Of a DNA stretch of 9,775 bases, positions 1 to 6,553 are shown piece after piece. Made by a program: the position numbers and the translations under genes. The stretch is taken from NCBI GenBank assembly GCA_964513155.1, contig CAZEMA010000093.1:1-9775 (forward strand). The letters are read 5' to 3'. The notes under the pieces were generated by a model, which saw nothing but the letters and a program-made list of their open reading frames with translations, was not told the DNA's origin and ran no database searches. Each line of letters starts with the position of its first letter. Position 1 is the stretch's first letter. This stretch comes from DATEAV01 sp964513155. Its GTDB lineage: Bacteria > Chloroflexota > Anaerolineae > Anaerolineales > E44-bin32.

Positions 1-1004
1 AGCTGTGCCAGTGGGCCGGTGATGTCCCTCCAGGCGCGGAGCACGGCACCGTTCTCGCCGGCCACGTGATCGACCAGGGCCAAGATCTCAGCCACGGTCT
101 CCCGGGAGATCTTGACCTCGGTGCCGGCGAAGAGATCCTCGAGCCGTCCCAGGAGCAGGACGAGCGTCGCCGCGGCCAGCATCAATGGCACCAGAACCGC
201 CTTGCGGATGTCCAGCTCCGGTTCCGGCAGCGTGCAGGCGTACTCGACGCCCAGGCAGAGGTGGCGATAGGCGTAGGCGAACATGGGCTTCATCCGCTCC
301 AGCGGAGAGCCGCCATCCAGAGGCAGGTACTCCTGGGGGATGTAGTAGCGGCCCTCCAGGTGGTCGCGGAACGAATCCTTGATGATGTTCGTCAGCTGCA
401 GCCCTGCCCCCACACCCGTCTCCAGGGTTCGCAGGAAGAGCAGGCGGCCTTTCTCCAACGCCGGCCGATACAGGGCGATGAGCGAGGTCACCAGCTCGCC
501 GACGATGCCGGCCACCGAGTAGCAGTAGTCGTCCAGCTGGCTCAGGCGCTTCAGCTGGAGACGGTTCGAGTCGTCGTGACTCGCCACCCACGACTGCATG
601 CGGCGGGTCACCCGGGCCACGTGCGACAGGACCACCTCGGCATAGTCGGGGGGCAGACGGCGAAGCTCGGCCAGCAGATAGGGCGTCTGGCGCAACAGGT
701 CGAGGTGGTCAGGGTTATCGATCTCCTCGACGTGCTCGAAGCGGGATCCAAACCGCTTGGCGGCCTGATCGTCCGGGTGGAGGATCAGGGCGTGGTATTC
801 CTCGAGTTCGATCAACCGGCGCGCCTTCGGCCAACGATAGGCATCTTCCAGCGTATCGGCATTGCGCAGCAAGAGATAGCCCAGCGTCAGAGAATCCCGC
901 AGCAGCCCAGGGAGCATCGGGATGTTGATGGCGAAGGTCCTGGAGGCGGCCAGCAGGAGCGTATCCAGGCGTTCATGATCGGTGATCGATCTGGTATCGG
1001 GCAT
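1..1004 (-). CDS. Squalene/phytoene synthase family protein (3' end cut off by window)
   Basis: Predicted head-to-head prenyl diphosphate synthase, which condenses two FPP or GGPP molecules to squalene or phytoene at or near the membrane. The frame is open from the ATG at 1004 to the window edge (334 codons, no stop), so nearly the whole usual length of 280-350 aa is present. Family motifs visible in the translation: SRTF at residues 21-24, the first Asp-rich motif DTLED at 50-54, a DDYCYSVAGIVGE block at about 158-170, and the second Asp-rich motif NIIKDSFRD at 206-214 followed by GRYYIP. A hydrophobic stretch lies at about 269-286. The start is supported by GAGGAGAGG just upstream. The YCYSVAG and NIIKD blocks look closer to squalene synthase than to plant-type phytoene synthase, but the product cannot be fixed from sequence, so no symbol is given. 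It lies 162 bp downstream of the kinase gene and probably has its own promoter. Family call confident; substrate uncertain. Confidence 0.85.
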   Translation of the reverse strand, partial: MPDTRSITDHERLDTLLLAASRTFAINIPMLPGLLRDSLTLGYLLLRNADTLEDAYRWPKARRLIELEEYHALILHPDDQAAKRFGSRFEHVEEIDNPDHLDLLRQTPYLLAELRRLPPDYAEVVLSHVARVTRRMQSWVASHDDSNRLQLKRLSQLDDYCYSVAGIVGELVTSLIALYRPALEKGRLLFLRTLETGVGAGLQLTNIIKDSFRDHLEGRYYIPQEYLPLDGGSPLERMKPMFAYAYRHLCLGVEYACTLPEPELDIRKAVLVPLMLAAATLVLLLGRLEDLFAGTEVKISRETVAEILALVDHVAGENGAVLRAWRDITGPLAQ

Positions 1005-1028
1005 AGCCCTCTCCTCGTATCTCTGCAT

Positions 1029-1057
1029 ACGATAACCCCAGAAGGCCTGGAGGGCAA
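1029..1057 (-). promoter_or_regulatory. Candidate sigma70-type promoter for the squalene/phytoene synthase gene
   Basis: On the minus strand TTGCCC (1057-1052) is followed after 17 bp by TATCGT (1034-1029). Each box matches four of six consensus bases. Transcription would begin near 1022, giving a short leader with the GAGGAGAGG Shine-Dalgarno sequence before the ATG at 1004. An interrupted dyad, CGTAT-N6-ATACG (1016-1031), overlaps the -10 box and presumed start and could be an operator or a small hairpin. Pattern match only. Confidence 0.35.
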
Positions 1058-1166
1058 CGGGGGAGGCAGGTAGCAGGTTTCATGCCGCGCGGAGGGCAAG
1101 GCGCGGCCCCGTCAGAGGCGTTGGCGGCCGCCGAACTGAACGCGTCTGGCGACAAGCGGACAACGG

Positions 1167-2726
1167 TCAGGGAGTCGGCGTGAGAGTGCAGTAGTTGCGG
1201 TGATGGGGATTCTGTTTGCAGTCCTCGGGGGGGATTGGCGTGGGCGGCGCAGGCGTGCTCGTCGGGGCGGGCGGGACAGGCGTGGCCGTCGCCGAGACCG
1301 ACGTAGCTGACGAGGCTGGGGAGGGCGTGTCCGACATCGTGAGAGTCCCGGCAGGGGTCTCCGTCGCCACGAGGCTCTCTGTACTGGTCATCGTCGCTGT
1401 GTCGGCCGGTGGGCCCGCGGGTGGCGCGGCCCGGGTGCGTGTCCGGGTGGCCCTGCCGACCGGCGTGCCGCTGGTCCCCGGTGTCGCAGAAGGGCTGGGC
1501 GTTGGGCTGAGCTCGTCTGGTGAGGTTGGCGTTGGGAAGACGCCGGCGGCGATGAGTGTCCCCGCCACCGCCGTCTCGACCTGCCCGGGCGCATACGTCT
1601 CCCCCGGGCGTTGGGCGATCATCGTCGAGAGGGCATTGATCGTGGCCATCAGGTTCTCGGCCGCCTGGGCTGAGGTGGGAGTGCTTGTCCGGTTGCCATC
1701 CCCTGCCCCAGCGGGCAGGCCTCCAGACAGCGCCCAAACGATCGGGCAGGCGAAAGCGAGCAGCAGGCCTGCCAGCATCGCCACCCGCCGCCACCTTGCG
1801 CGCCCCGCCACTCTCCCGGGCTGGTCCGCCAGCATCCCAAGAGGTGGCAGGGTCGGGGTTTCCGAGCCAACACGGCGCGGCTTGAGCCGGCCCTTCTCAT
1901 CCAGCGAGCTGGCCAGCGCCTCCTGGAAAGCCTGGTTCATCTGCGTCACCGACTTGAACCGGTGGGCCGGATCCTTGGCCATTGCCTTGATGATGACCGC
2001 CTCCACCCCCTCGGGGATGTTCGGGCTGGTCAGGTGCGGCGGTTGGAGCGGGACGTTGACGTGTTTGATCACCAGAGCCATCGGCGTGTCGGCGTCGAAG
2101 GGCAGGCGGCCGGTTGACATCTGATGCAGGATGACGCCCAGCGAGTATTGGTCAGAGCGGGCATCCACCGCTTCGCCCTTGCACTGCTCGGGCGACATGT
2201 AGGCCGGGGTGCCGACGAGTGCTGATCCGGTCAGGCTGAGGGAGGCGTCCGCGACCTGGGCGAAGCCAAAATCGGAGAGCATGGCATTGCCATCGGCGTC
2301 CAGCAGGATATTGGAGGGCTTGACATCGCGGTGAACGATGCCGTGCTGGTGGGCGTATCCGAGGGCGCCTGAGAGCTGATCCATCAGGCGCATGGCCTCT
2401 TGAGGCGTTAGCGGTCCCTTCCGAAGCCGGTCCATGAGCGTGCCGCTGGTGAAGAAGGGCATGACGATGTAGGCCTGATCATCTTCTTCGCCATAGCTCA
2501 GGATGGGGACGATGTTGGGATGCTTCAGGGTCCGAAGGACCTCGATTTCCCGCTCGAAGCGAGCCTTGAACTGGGGTGTCCTGGCGAGTTGGGCCGCCAG
2601 GACCTTGATCGCAACCTTCTCGTCACGGTCCAGGTCGAGGGCTTCGTAGACAGTCGCCATCCCCCCAAGCCCCACCTGCTCCAGGAGGTAGTAGCGACCC
2701 AGCATGTTCCCAGCCAGACTACTCAT
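1167..2726 (-). CDS. Membrane-anchored Hanks-type Ser/Thr protein kinase with Pro/Thr/Ser-rich outer tail
   Basis: A 519-aa PknB-like kinase that transfers ATP phosphate to Ser/Thr of unknown protein targets. Residues about 12-270 form a complete kinase domain: glycine loop GLGGMATVY (19-27), ATP-anchoring Lys41 in AIKVL, an alpha-C Glu near 60-62, catalytic HRDVKPSN (132-139; Asp134, Lys136, Asn139), DFG (152-154), and GTPAYMSPEQ (172-181) closing the activation loop. All catalytic residues are present, so it should be active. A basic stretch GRARWRR (308-314) precedes a single transmembrane helix at about 315-335, placing the kinase in the cytoplasm and residues 336-519 outside. The outer part has no recognisable PASTA or other sensor repeat. 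It is Thr/Pro/Ser-rich low-complexity sequence ending in a short segment with two Cys (503 and 513). The ATG at 2726 has only a weak upstream purine run (GCGGGGCG); Met8 is an alternative. No cognate phosphatase is adjacent. Confidence 0.93.
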   Translation of the reverse strand: MSSLAGNMLGRYYLLEQVGLGGMATVYEALDLDRDEKVAIKVLAAQLARTPQFKARFEREIEVLRTLKHPNIVPILSYGEEDDQAYIVMPFFTSGTLMDRLRKGPLTPQEAMRLMDQLSGALGYAHQHGIVHRDVKPSNILLDADGNAMLSDFGFAQVADASLSLTGSALVGTPAYMSPEQCKGEAVDARSDQYSLGVILHQMSTGRLPFDADTPMALVIKHVNVPLQPPHLTSPNIPEGVEAVIIKAMAKDPAHRFKSVTQMNQAFQEALASSLDEKGRLKPRRVGSETPTLPPLGMLADQPGRVAGRARWRRVAMLAGLLLAFACPIVWALSGGLPAGAGDGNRTSTPTSAQAAENLMATINALSTMIAQRPGETYAPGQVETAVAGTLIAAGVFPTPTSPDELSPTPSPSATPGTSGTPVGRATRTRTRAAPPAGPPADTATMTSTESLVATETPAGTLTMSDTPSPASSATSVSATATPVPPAPTSTPAPPTPIPPEDCKQNPHHRNYCTLTPTP

Positions 2727-2911
2727 CGCCCCGCACGCATCGGCTTCCCTGGAAACGAAACCCTGCCGCGGGCGCGCTACCGCCGCCCGTAGCCAATCGG
2801 GCCAGCGGCGCCATCGACGGAGGGGCCGCTGCCCTCCAAGCGTAGCACAAGGTTGGGTTCAAGGGGCATAGGCTGTTGTCACCAAAAGCTCTCAGCCCTC
2901 TCCCCCAAGCC

Positions 2912-2929
2912 ACCGCCACTGCTGGCGGT
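2912..2929 (-). terminator. Short perfect hairpin directly after the nucleoside kinase stop codon
   Basis: ACCGCCA (2912-2918) and TGGCGGT (2923-2929) form a perfect 7-bp stem with a 4-nt loop, starting one base past the stop codon of the minus-strand gene ending at 2931. On the minus strand it is followed by GGCTTGGGGG, not a U-run, so it is a weak or Rho-assisted terminator, or a 3'-end stabilising hairpin. The rest of the 204-bp gap up to the kinase start shows no convincing promoter. Confidence 0.35.
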
Positions 2930-2930
2930 T

Positions 2931-4658
2931 TCAGCTCGTGGAAGGGGGTTGCCAAGGCACGAATTCCTGCAGGATGGAGCCGCCGATGAACTCCCGCATG
3001 ATGGAGTTGTCGGGAATCAAGTCCGTATCCACCGGGAGGAGCCATTCCAGGAAGGCCAGGAGGCGTTTGGCCTCGACATGTTCATCCGTCCCGAAGGGCA
3101 CCTGGCGCAGGAGCGGCTCGGCCAGCGAGGCGAGCGCAGGGCCTTCGTAGACCAAGGCCGAGTTGAACAGCACGTCGGCATTCTCCTGGAAGGGGAAGAT
3201 ATATCGCTGCTCGCCGCGGCGAACCGACTCCCAGCGACGGATGGTTTCCGCTGCCGTGTAGCCGCGTTGCGTGGCATCCCTCACGATCCGGCGGATGAGT
3301 CGGGTATCGGTCGTCGAGACGCGGTTGTAGCGATCGAGGTTCAGCTGGGTAAGCGCGGAGACGTAGATGCGGTAGGTGTTCTGGGCGGGGATCTCCGACA
3401 CCAACTGGGGGTTCAGCCCGTGGATGCCCTCGAGGATGATGATCTGGCCCGGGGCCAAACGGACCGTCTCTCCCTCTTCCTGGCGCCCTTCCTTGAAGTT
3501 GTAGCGGGGGAGTCGCACTGCCTCGCCAGCAATCAGGCCTCGTAGGTTCCGGTTCAATCGCGCCCGGTCGAGCGCATCGAAGGACTCATAGTCGTACTCG
3601 CCGCCTGCATCCTTGGGCGTGTCCTCCCGATCGACGAAGAAGTTGTCCATCTCGATGGCGAAGGGCGAGAGGCCCAGGGCGATGAGCTGAATCGACAGAC
3701 GCTTGGAGAAGGTCGTCTTACCTGAGGCGGAGGGGCCTGCGATCAGGATGACGCGGGCTGTATCCCAGCGGCCGGCGATCTGGGCTGCGATGTCAGCGAT
3801 GCGGCGCTCGTGAAGCGCCTCCGATACCAGGATGACCTCCCTCGCCCGGTTAGCCACGATGGCATCGTTGAGGGCGCCCACACTGGAGACGCCCAGCGTC
3901 TCGAGCCAGTCGCCGTACTCGCGGAAAGTCGCCAGCAGCTTGGGGTACTCGGTCGGGGCGAGCAACCGGTTGGGGCTGTGCCGGCGCGGGAAACGCAAGG
4001 TGAAGCCGCCGTGCGTCTGTTCCAGGGTGAACCATTGCAAGTAGCCGGTGCTGGGGAGCATGTATCCGTGATGGTAGTCACGCAGCTCCTCCAGTTGGTA
4101 GAGGACGAGGTAGGGTTTGCGCCGATGGGCCAGCAGGCGGGTCTTGTCGGTGTAGCCCTTGGCCTGGAAGTAGTCGATCGCCTCTTCGACGGGCACCTGA
4201 GTCTTGGCGAAGGGAAGATCGGCCTCGACCAGCTGGCGCATCCGCCTCTCAAGGCGCTTGAGCTCGTCGGCCTCCAGCGCCTGCCGGCCGCTTACCTGGC
4301 AGAAGTAGCCACCCGAGGAGACGGAGTGATCGACGGTGAGTCGCACCTCAGGGAAGAGCTCCTCGAAGGCTGCTGCCAGCATGAAGGTGAGCGAGCGCCG
4401 GTAGATGCGCATCCCATCGGCGGTCCCCATCGTCACAGGCTGGACTCGGGAGTCCATCTCGATCGGGTAGGTGAGCTCGCGCAGGTCACCATTGACGATC
4501 GCCCCGACGATCGGCTCCTCGGGCCTGTCCACCGGCTTGAGAAAGGCAGCCAATTGGGTGCAGCGGCGACCTTCCAGGACACGGCCATCCGGCAGGCAAA
4601 TCTGAACGGACGGTCGTGCGTCGACGAATTGGATGTCGCGCTCGGAGCGGCGGGGCAT
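2931..4658 (-). CDS. Uridine kinase-like nucleoside kinase with TGS/ThrRS-like N-terminal region
   Basis: Predicted cytoplasmic P-loop nucleoside kinase of the uridine kinase/phosphoribulokinase superfamily, presumably phosphorylating a pyrimidine nucleoside with ATP or GTP. Numbering is from the upstream GTG at 4667; subtract 3 for the preferred ATG. Residues about 18-85 resemble a TGS domain. About 86-155 resemble the second N-terminal domain of threonyl-tRNA synthetase (NGDLRELTYPI, then YRRSLTFMLA, then HSVSSGGYFC). A linker follows, then the kinase: Walker A GPSASGKT (311-318), substrate-site Asp in MDNFF (340-344), the RLPRYNF block (385-391), Walker B-like IIILEGIHGLNP (409-420), and Arg-rich lid segments (TRLIRRIVRD, 455-464). 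The length of about 575 aa fits the fused form, not the usual 200-aa Udk. The ATG at 4658 is preferred because GTGAGGACC precedes it; the GTG three codons earlier has no good ribosome site. Physiological substrate unknown. Confidence 0.88.
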   Translation of the reverse strand: MPRRSERDIQFVDARPSVQICLPDGRVLEGRRCTQLAAFLKPVDRPEEPIVGAIVNGDLRELTYPIEMDSRVQPVTMGTADGMRIYRRSLTFMLAAAFEELFPEVRLTVDHSVSSGGYFCQVSGRQALEADELKRLERRMRQLVEADLPFAKTQVPVEEAIDYFQAKGYTDKTRLLAHRRKPYLVLYQLEELRDYHHGYMLPSTGYLQWFTLEQTHGGFTLRFPRRHSPNRLLAPTEYPKLLATFREYGDWLETLGVSSVGALNDAIVANRAREVILVSEALHERRIADIAAQIAGRWDTARVILIAGPSASGKTTFSKRLSIQLIALGLSPFAIEMDNFFVDREDTPKDAGGEYDYESFDALDRARLNRNLRGLIAGEAVRLPRYNFKEGRQEEGETVRLAPGQIIILEGIHGLNPQLVSEIPAQNTYRIYVSALTQLNLDRYNRVSTTDTRLIRRIVRDATQRGYTAAETIRRWESVRRGEQRYIFPFQENADVLFNSALVYEGPALASLAEPLLRQVPFGTDEHVEAKRLLAFLEWLLPVDTDLIPDNSIMREFIGGSILQEFVPWQPPSTS

Positions 4659-4686
4659 GGTCCTCACTATGGGCTCAGCACTCTGG

Positions 4687-4716
4687 ATTCTACCCCAAAA
4701 CGGGCCTTGAACTTCA
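4687..4716 (-). promoter_or_regulatory. Candidate promoter for the nucleoside kinase gene
   Basis: On the minus strand TGAAGT (4716-4711) and TAGAAT (4692-4687) are separated by 18 bp, with a TGGGG context before the -10 box. The same TAGAAT -10 occurs in the strong gcv promoter of this window. Transcription would start near 4680, leaving a leader of about 20 nt before the ATG at 4658. The -35 match is weak. Confidence 0.4.
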
Positions 4717-4925
4717 CAGGTCGTCTGTCCCGCTCTTCGGGATGACGCCGGACACAGTCGGGCCAGTCGAAGACGACCTGCGGGAGGAGGCCTCCCCTTG
4801 CCGATCTGGAAACCGTAGCCATCCCACCCAGGATTCCGGTTTCCCCATTGAGAATCCGTTCAACGGGACCATCTATACTATGATAGTTGAAGGAAAGCGT
4901 GGCCTCAGGAGTGCAAGGGGACCTG

Positions 4926-4939
4926 AGGCAAGCTTGCCT
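4926..4939. repeat. Perfect 14-bp palindrome
   Basis: AGGCAAGCTTGCCT reads the same on both strands. Its left half overlaps the 3' arm of the 8-bp inverted repeat 4902-4929, and it lies 6 bp before the hairpin at 4946-4974. It could be a dimeric protein site or part of alternative RNA pairing; function unknown. Confidence 0.5.
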
Positions 4940-4945
4940 GGGTGA

Positions 4946-4974
4946 GAGCGCCTGCCCATGTAGGGCAGGCGCTC
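4946..4974. terminator. Perfect 12-bp GC-rich hairpin, possible terminator
   Basis: GAGCGCCTGCCC (4946-4957) pairs perfectly with GGGCAGGCGCTC (4963-4974) around a 5-nt loop. On the plus strand it is followed by CGTTGTCTATC, moderately T-rich; on the minus strand by TCACCCAGGC, with no U-run. It could be a backup end for read-through from the gcv operon or the terminator of an unannotated plus-strand transcript. The hairpin itself is certain; its role is not. Confidence 0.45.
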
Positions 4975-5016
4975 CGTTGTCTATCTGCCCGAAACGGGGA
5001 CGAGGCGGCCGGGATC

Positions 5017-5060
5017 CAAAACGAGGGAGGCTGGGCGCCTCACGGCTGCCCAGCCTCCCT
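5017..5060 (-). terminator. Intrinsic terminator of the gcvH-gcvPA-gcvPB operon
   Basis: AGGGAGGCTGGGC (5024-5036) and GCCCAGCCTCCCT (5048-5060) form a perfect 13-bp stem with an 11-nt loop. Read on the minus strand the stem is followed by CGTTTTGG, a short U-run. It starts 24 bp after the gcvPB stop codon (5086-5084), the expected place and orientation for ending the operon. Confidence 0.8.
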
Positions 5061-5083
5061 TCGCATGTGGTTCCCTCGACCGC

Positions 5084-6553
5084 TCAGTCGCGGTCCGGAG
5101 GGGCCGGCCAACAGCAGAGCACAAGCTGCTTGGCGGCCTTGACCTCATCCAGCCGGCCGAAGGGCGTGGTGTGCGGAGCGGTCGTGAGGATCTCGGGATT
5201 CTCCCGCGCTTCCCTAGCGATGCTGATCAGCGCCTCGGTGAAGGCATCGAGCGTCTCTTTGCTCTCGGTCTCTGTCGGCTCGATCATCAGCGCCTCGTGC
5301 ACGATGAGCGGGAAGTAGTTGGTTGGCGGATGGAACTTGTAGTCCATCAACCGCTTGGCGATGTCCAGCGCCCGGACGCCAGGCGCATCCGCCCAGCGCC
5401 CTTCCGCCACGAACTCGTGCATGCAGATCCGGTCGTAGGGGACGTGGTAGGTGTTCCGCAGCCGGGCCCGGAGGTAGTTGGCGTTGAGCACGGCGTGATC
5501 GGCAACGGCCCGCAGGCCCTCTTTGCCCTGGACCCGCATGTAGGTGTAGGCACGCACCAGGATGCCGAAGTGGCCGTGGAAGGCCTTGACCCGGCCGATG
5601 CTCTTGGCAGGCATCTTCAGCGCGAAGAGCGGAGGTTCGTCTTCGTCGCCGGCGTCGACCATCTCGACGATTGGCCCTGGGAGAAAGTCGACGAGGTGTT
5701 TGCCGGCGCCCACCGGGCCGGACCCTGGGCCGCCGCCTCCGTGTGGCGTGGAGAAGGTCTTGTGCAGGTTGTAGTGCAGGATGTCGAAGCCCAGGTCACC
5801 CGGGCGCACGATCCCCAACAAGGCATTCATATTGGCGCCGTCGCCATACACCAGCCCGCCGCAAGCATGCACCATCTCGATCACCTTCTTGACGTTCTCG
5901 TCGAAGAGGCCGAGCGTGTTGGGGTTGGTGAGCATCATCCCGGCGACTGTCTGATCGCAAGCGGAGCGGAGCGCCTCCAGGTCGACATTGCCCCGAGCAT
6001 CGGACGGGATCTCGACCATTTGCAGACCGCCCATGGTCGTGCTGGCTGGATTGGTGCCGTGAGCCGAGTCGGGGATGAGGATCTTGGTTCGGGCGCCATC
6101 GCCCCGTTCGCGGTGGTAGGCGTGGATCATCAGGATCCCGGTGAGCTCGCCGTGGGCTCCAGCGGCGGGCTGCAGGCTGACCCCGGCGAAGCCGGCGATT
6201 TCCTTCAGCCACTCCTGCAGACTGAACATCAGAGCCAGGTTGCCTTGGGCCGTCTCCGGATCCTGCAGAGGATGGGCAAAGGCGAAACCGGGCAACCGCG
6301 CCGCCTCTTCGTTGATCTTGGGGTTGTACTTCATCGTGCACGACCCCAACGGGTAGAAGCCGATGTCCACGCCGTAGTTGAGTTGGGAGAGGCGGGTGAA
6401 ATGGCGGACGACATCGGCCTCGGAGAGCTCCGGCAAGGGCAGCTCGTCGCGGGTCAGGCCTGCCGGGAGCTTGGCCTTGGGCACGTCGGGTTCGGGCAGG
6501 GGGACTGTCGGCCGGCCAGGGGAGGACAGTTCGTAGATCAATGGCTCAGGCAT
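5084..6553 (-). CDS. gcvPB: Glycine dehydrogenase (decarboxylating) subunit 2, P-protein C-terminal half
   Basis: PLP-bearing half of the split glycine decarboxylase (P-protein). With GcvPA it decarboxylates glycine and transfers the aminomethyl group to the lipoyl arm of GcvH, in the cytoplasm. From the ATG at 6553 it is 489 aa, the normal size. Visible landmarks: FYPLGSCTMKYNP (66-78), the AHGTNPA block (164-170), YGDGANMNALLG (236-247), and NLHKTFSTPHGGGGPG (262-277), whose Lys265 should form the Schiff base with PLP. An upstream in-frame ATG at 6586 would add 11 residues unlike the family. The ATG at 6553 is chosen because AGGAGG lies 6 nt before it (6565-6560) and MPEPLIYE is a normal N-terminus. 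It overlaps the gcvPA stop by 8 bp, implying translational coupling, and is followed by the operon terminator. Intact. Confidence 0.96.
   Translation of the reverse strand: MPEPLIYELSSPGRPTVPLPEPDVPKAKLPAGLTRDELPLPELSEADVVRHFTRLSQLNYGVDIGFYPLGSCTMKYNPKINEEAARLPGFAFAHPLQDPETAQGNLALMFSLQEWLKEIAGFAGVSLQPAAGAHGELTGILMIHAYHRERGDGARTKILIPDSAHGTNPASTTMGGLQMVEIPSDARGNVDLEALRSACDQTVAGMMLTNPNTLGLFDENVKKVIEMVHACGGLVYGDGANMNALLGIVRPGDLGFDILHYNLHKTFSTPHGGGGPGSGPVGAGKHLVDFLPGPIVEMVDAGDEDEPPLFALKMPAKSIGRVKAFHGHFGILVRAYTYMRVQGKEGLRAVADHAVLNANYLRARLRNTYHVPYDRICMHEFVAEGRWADAPGVRALDIAKRLMDYKFHPPTNYFPLIVHEALMIEPTETESKETLDAFTEALISIAREARENPEILTTAPHTTPFGRLDEVKAAKQLVLCCWPAPPDRD

Larger units (their letters stand above)
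4717..5016. other. Gene-free stretch between gcv terminator and nucleoside kinase promoter
   Basis: No credible protein gene is seen here on either strand. The reading frames that cross it have no family resemblance and no ribosome site. It holds a run of structured sequence: a dyad CCGTTCAACGG (4856-4866), promoter-like boxes TTGAGA (4848-4853) and TATACT (4874-4879) on the plus strand with a non-ideal 20-bp gap, an 8-bp inverted repeat GCCTCAGG/CCTGAGGC (4902-4909 and 4922-4929), a 14-bp palindrome (4926-4939) and a strong hairpin (4946-4974). The left part (about 4717-4845) shows nothing I can name. Confidence 0.5.

Noticed and set aside
66..1073. 335-codon plus-strand open frame opposite the squalene/phytoene synthase gene
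   Set aside because: Its Gln/Arg/His/Val-rich, pattern-free product is typical of a reverse-strand shadow. The minus frame carries the DTLED and NIIKDSFRD motifs.
1084..1107. GCCGCGC/GCGCGGC 7-bp inverted repeat between the kinase stop and the synthase start
   Set aside because: No U-run follows on either strand and it lies in very GC-rich sequence, so a terminator call is not supported.
973..1794. 273-codon minus-strand frame bridging the kinase 3' end and the synthase 5' end
   Set aside because: It is out of frame with both real genes, and its composition is frame-shifted repeat sequence.
1216..2124. 302-codon plus-strand frame rich in Gly and Val opposite the kinase tail
   Set aside because: It mirrors the Thr/Pro-rich coding repeat of the kinase read backwards and has no independent support.
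2803..2831. CAGCGGC/GCCGCTG inverted repeat upstream of the Ser/Thr kinase
   Set aside because: Short stem with a 15-nt loop and no U-run; likely chance in GC-rich sequence.
2840..2875. Possible kinase promoter with TTGAAC and TACGCT on the minus strand
   Set aside because: The spacing is only about 12 bp and the -10 match is poor, so no promoter was called.
4887..5318. 143-codon plus-strand frame covering the 4.9-5.1 kb gap and the gcvPB 3' end
   Set aside because: Not a normal ATG start with a ribosome site. It runs through two perfect hairpins and the gcvPB coding region, with no domain resemblance.
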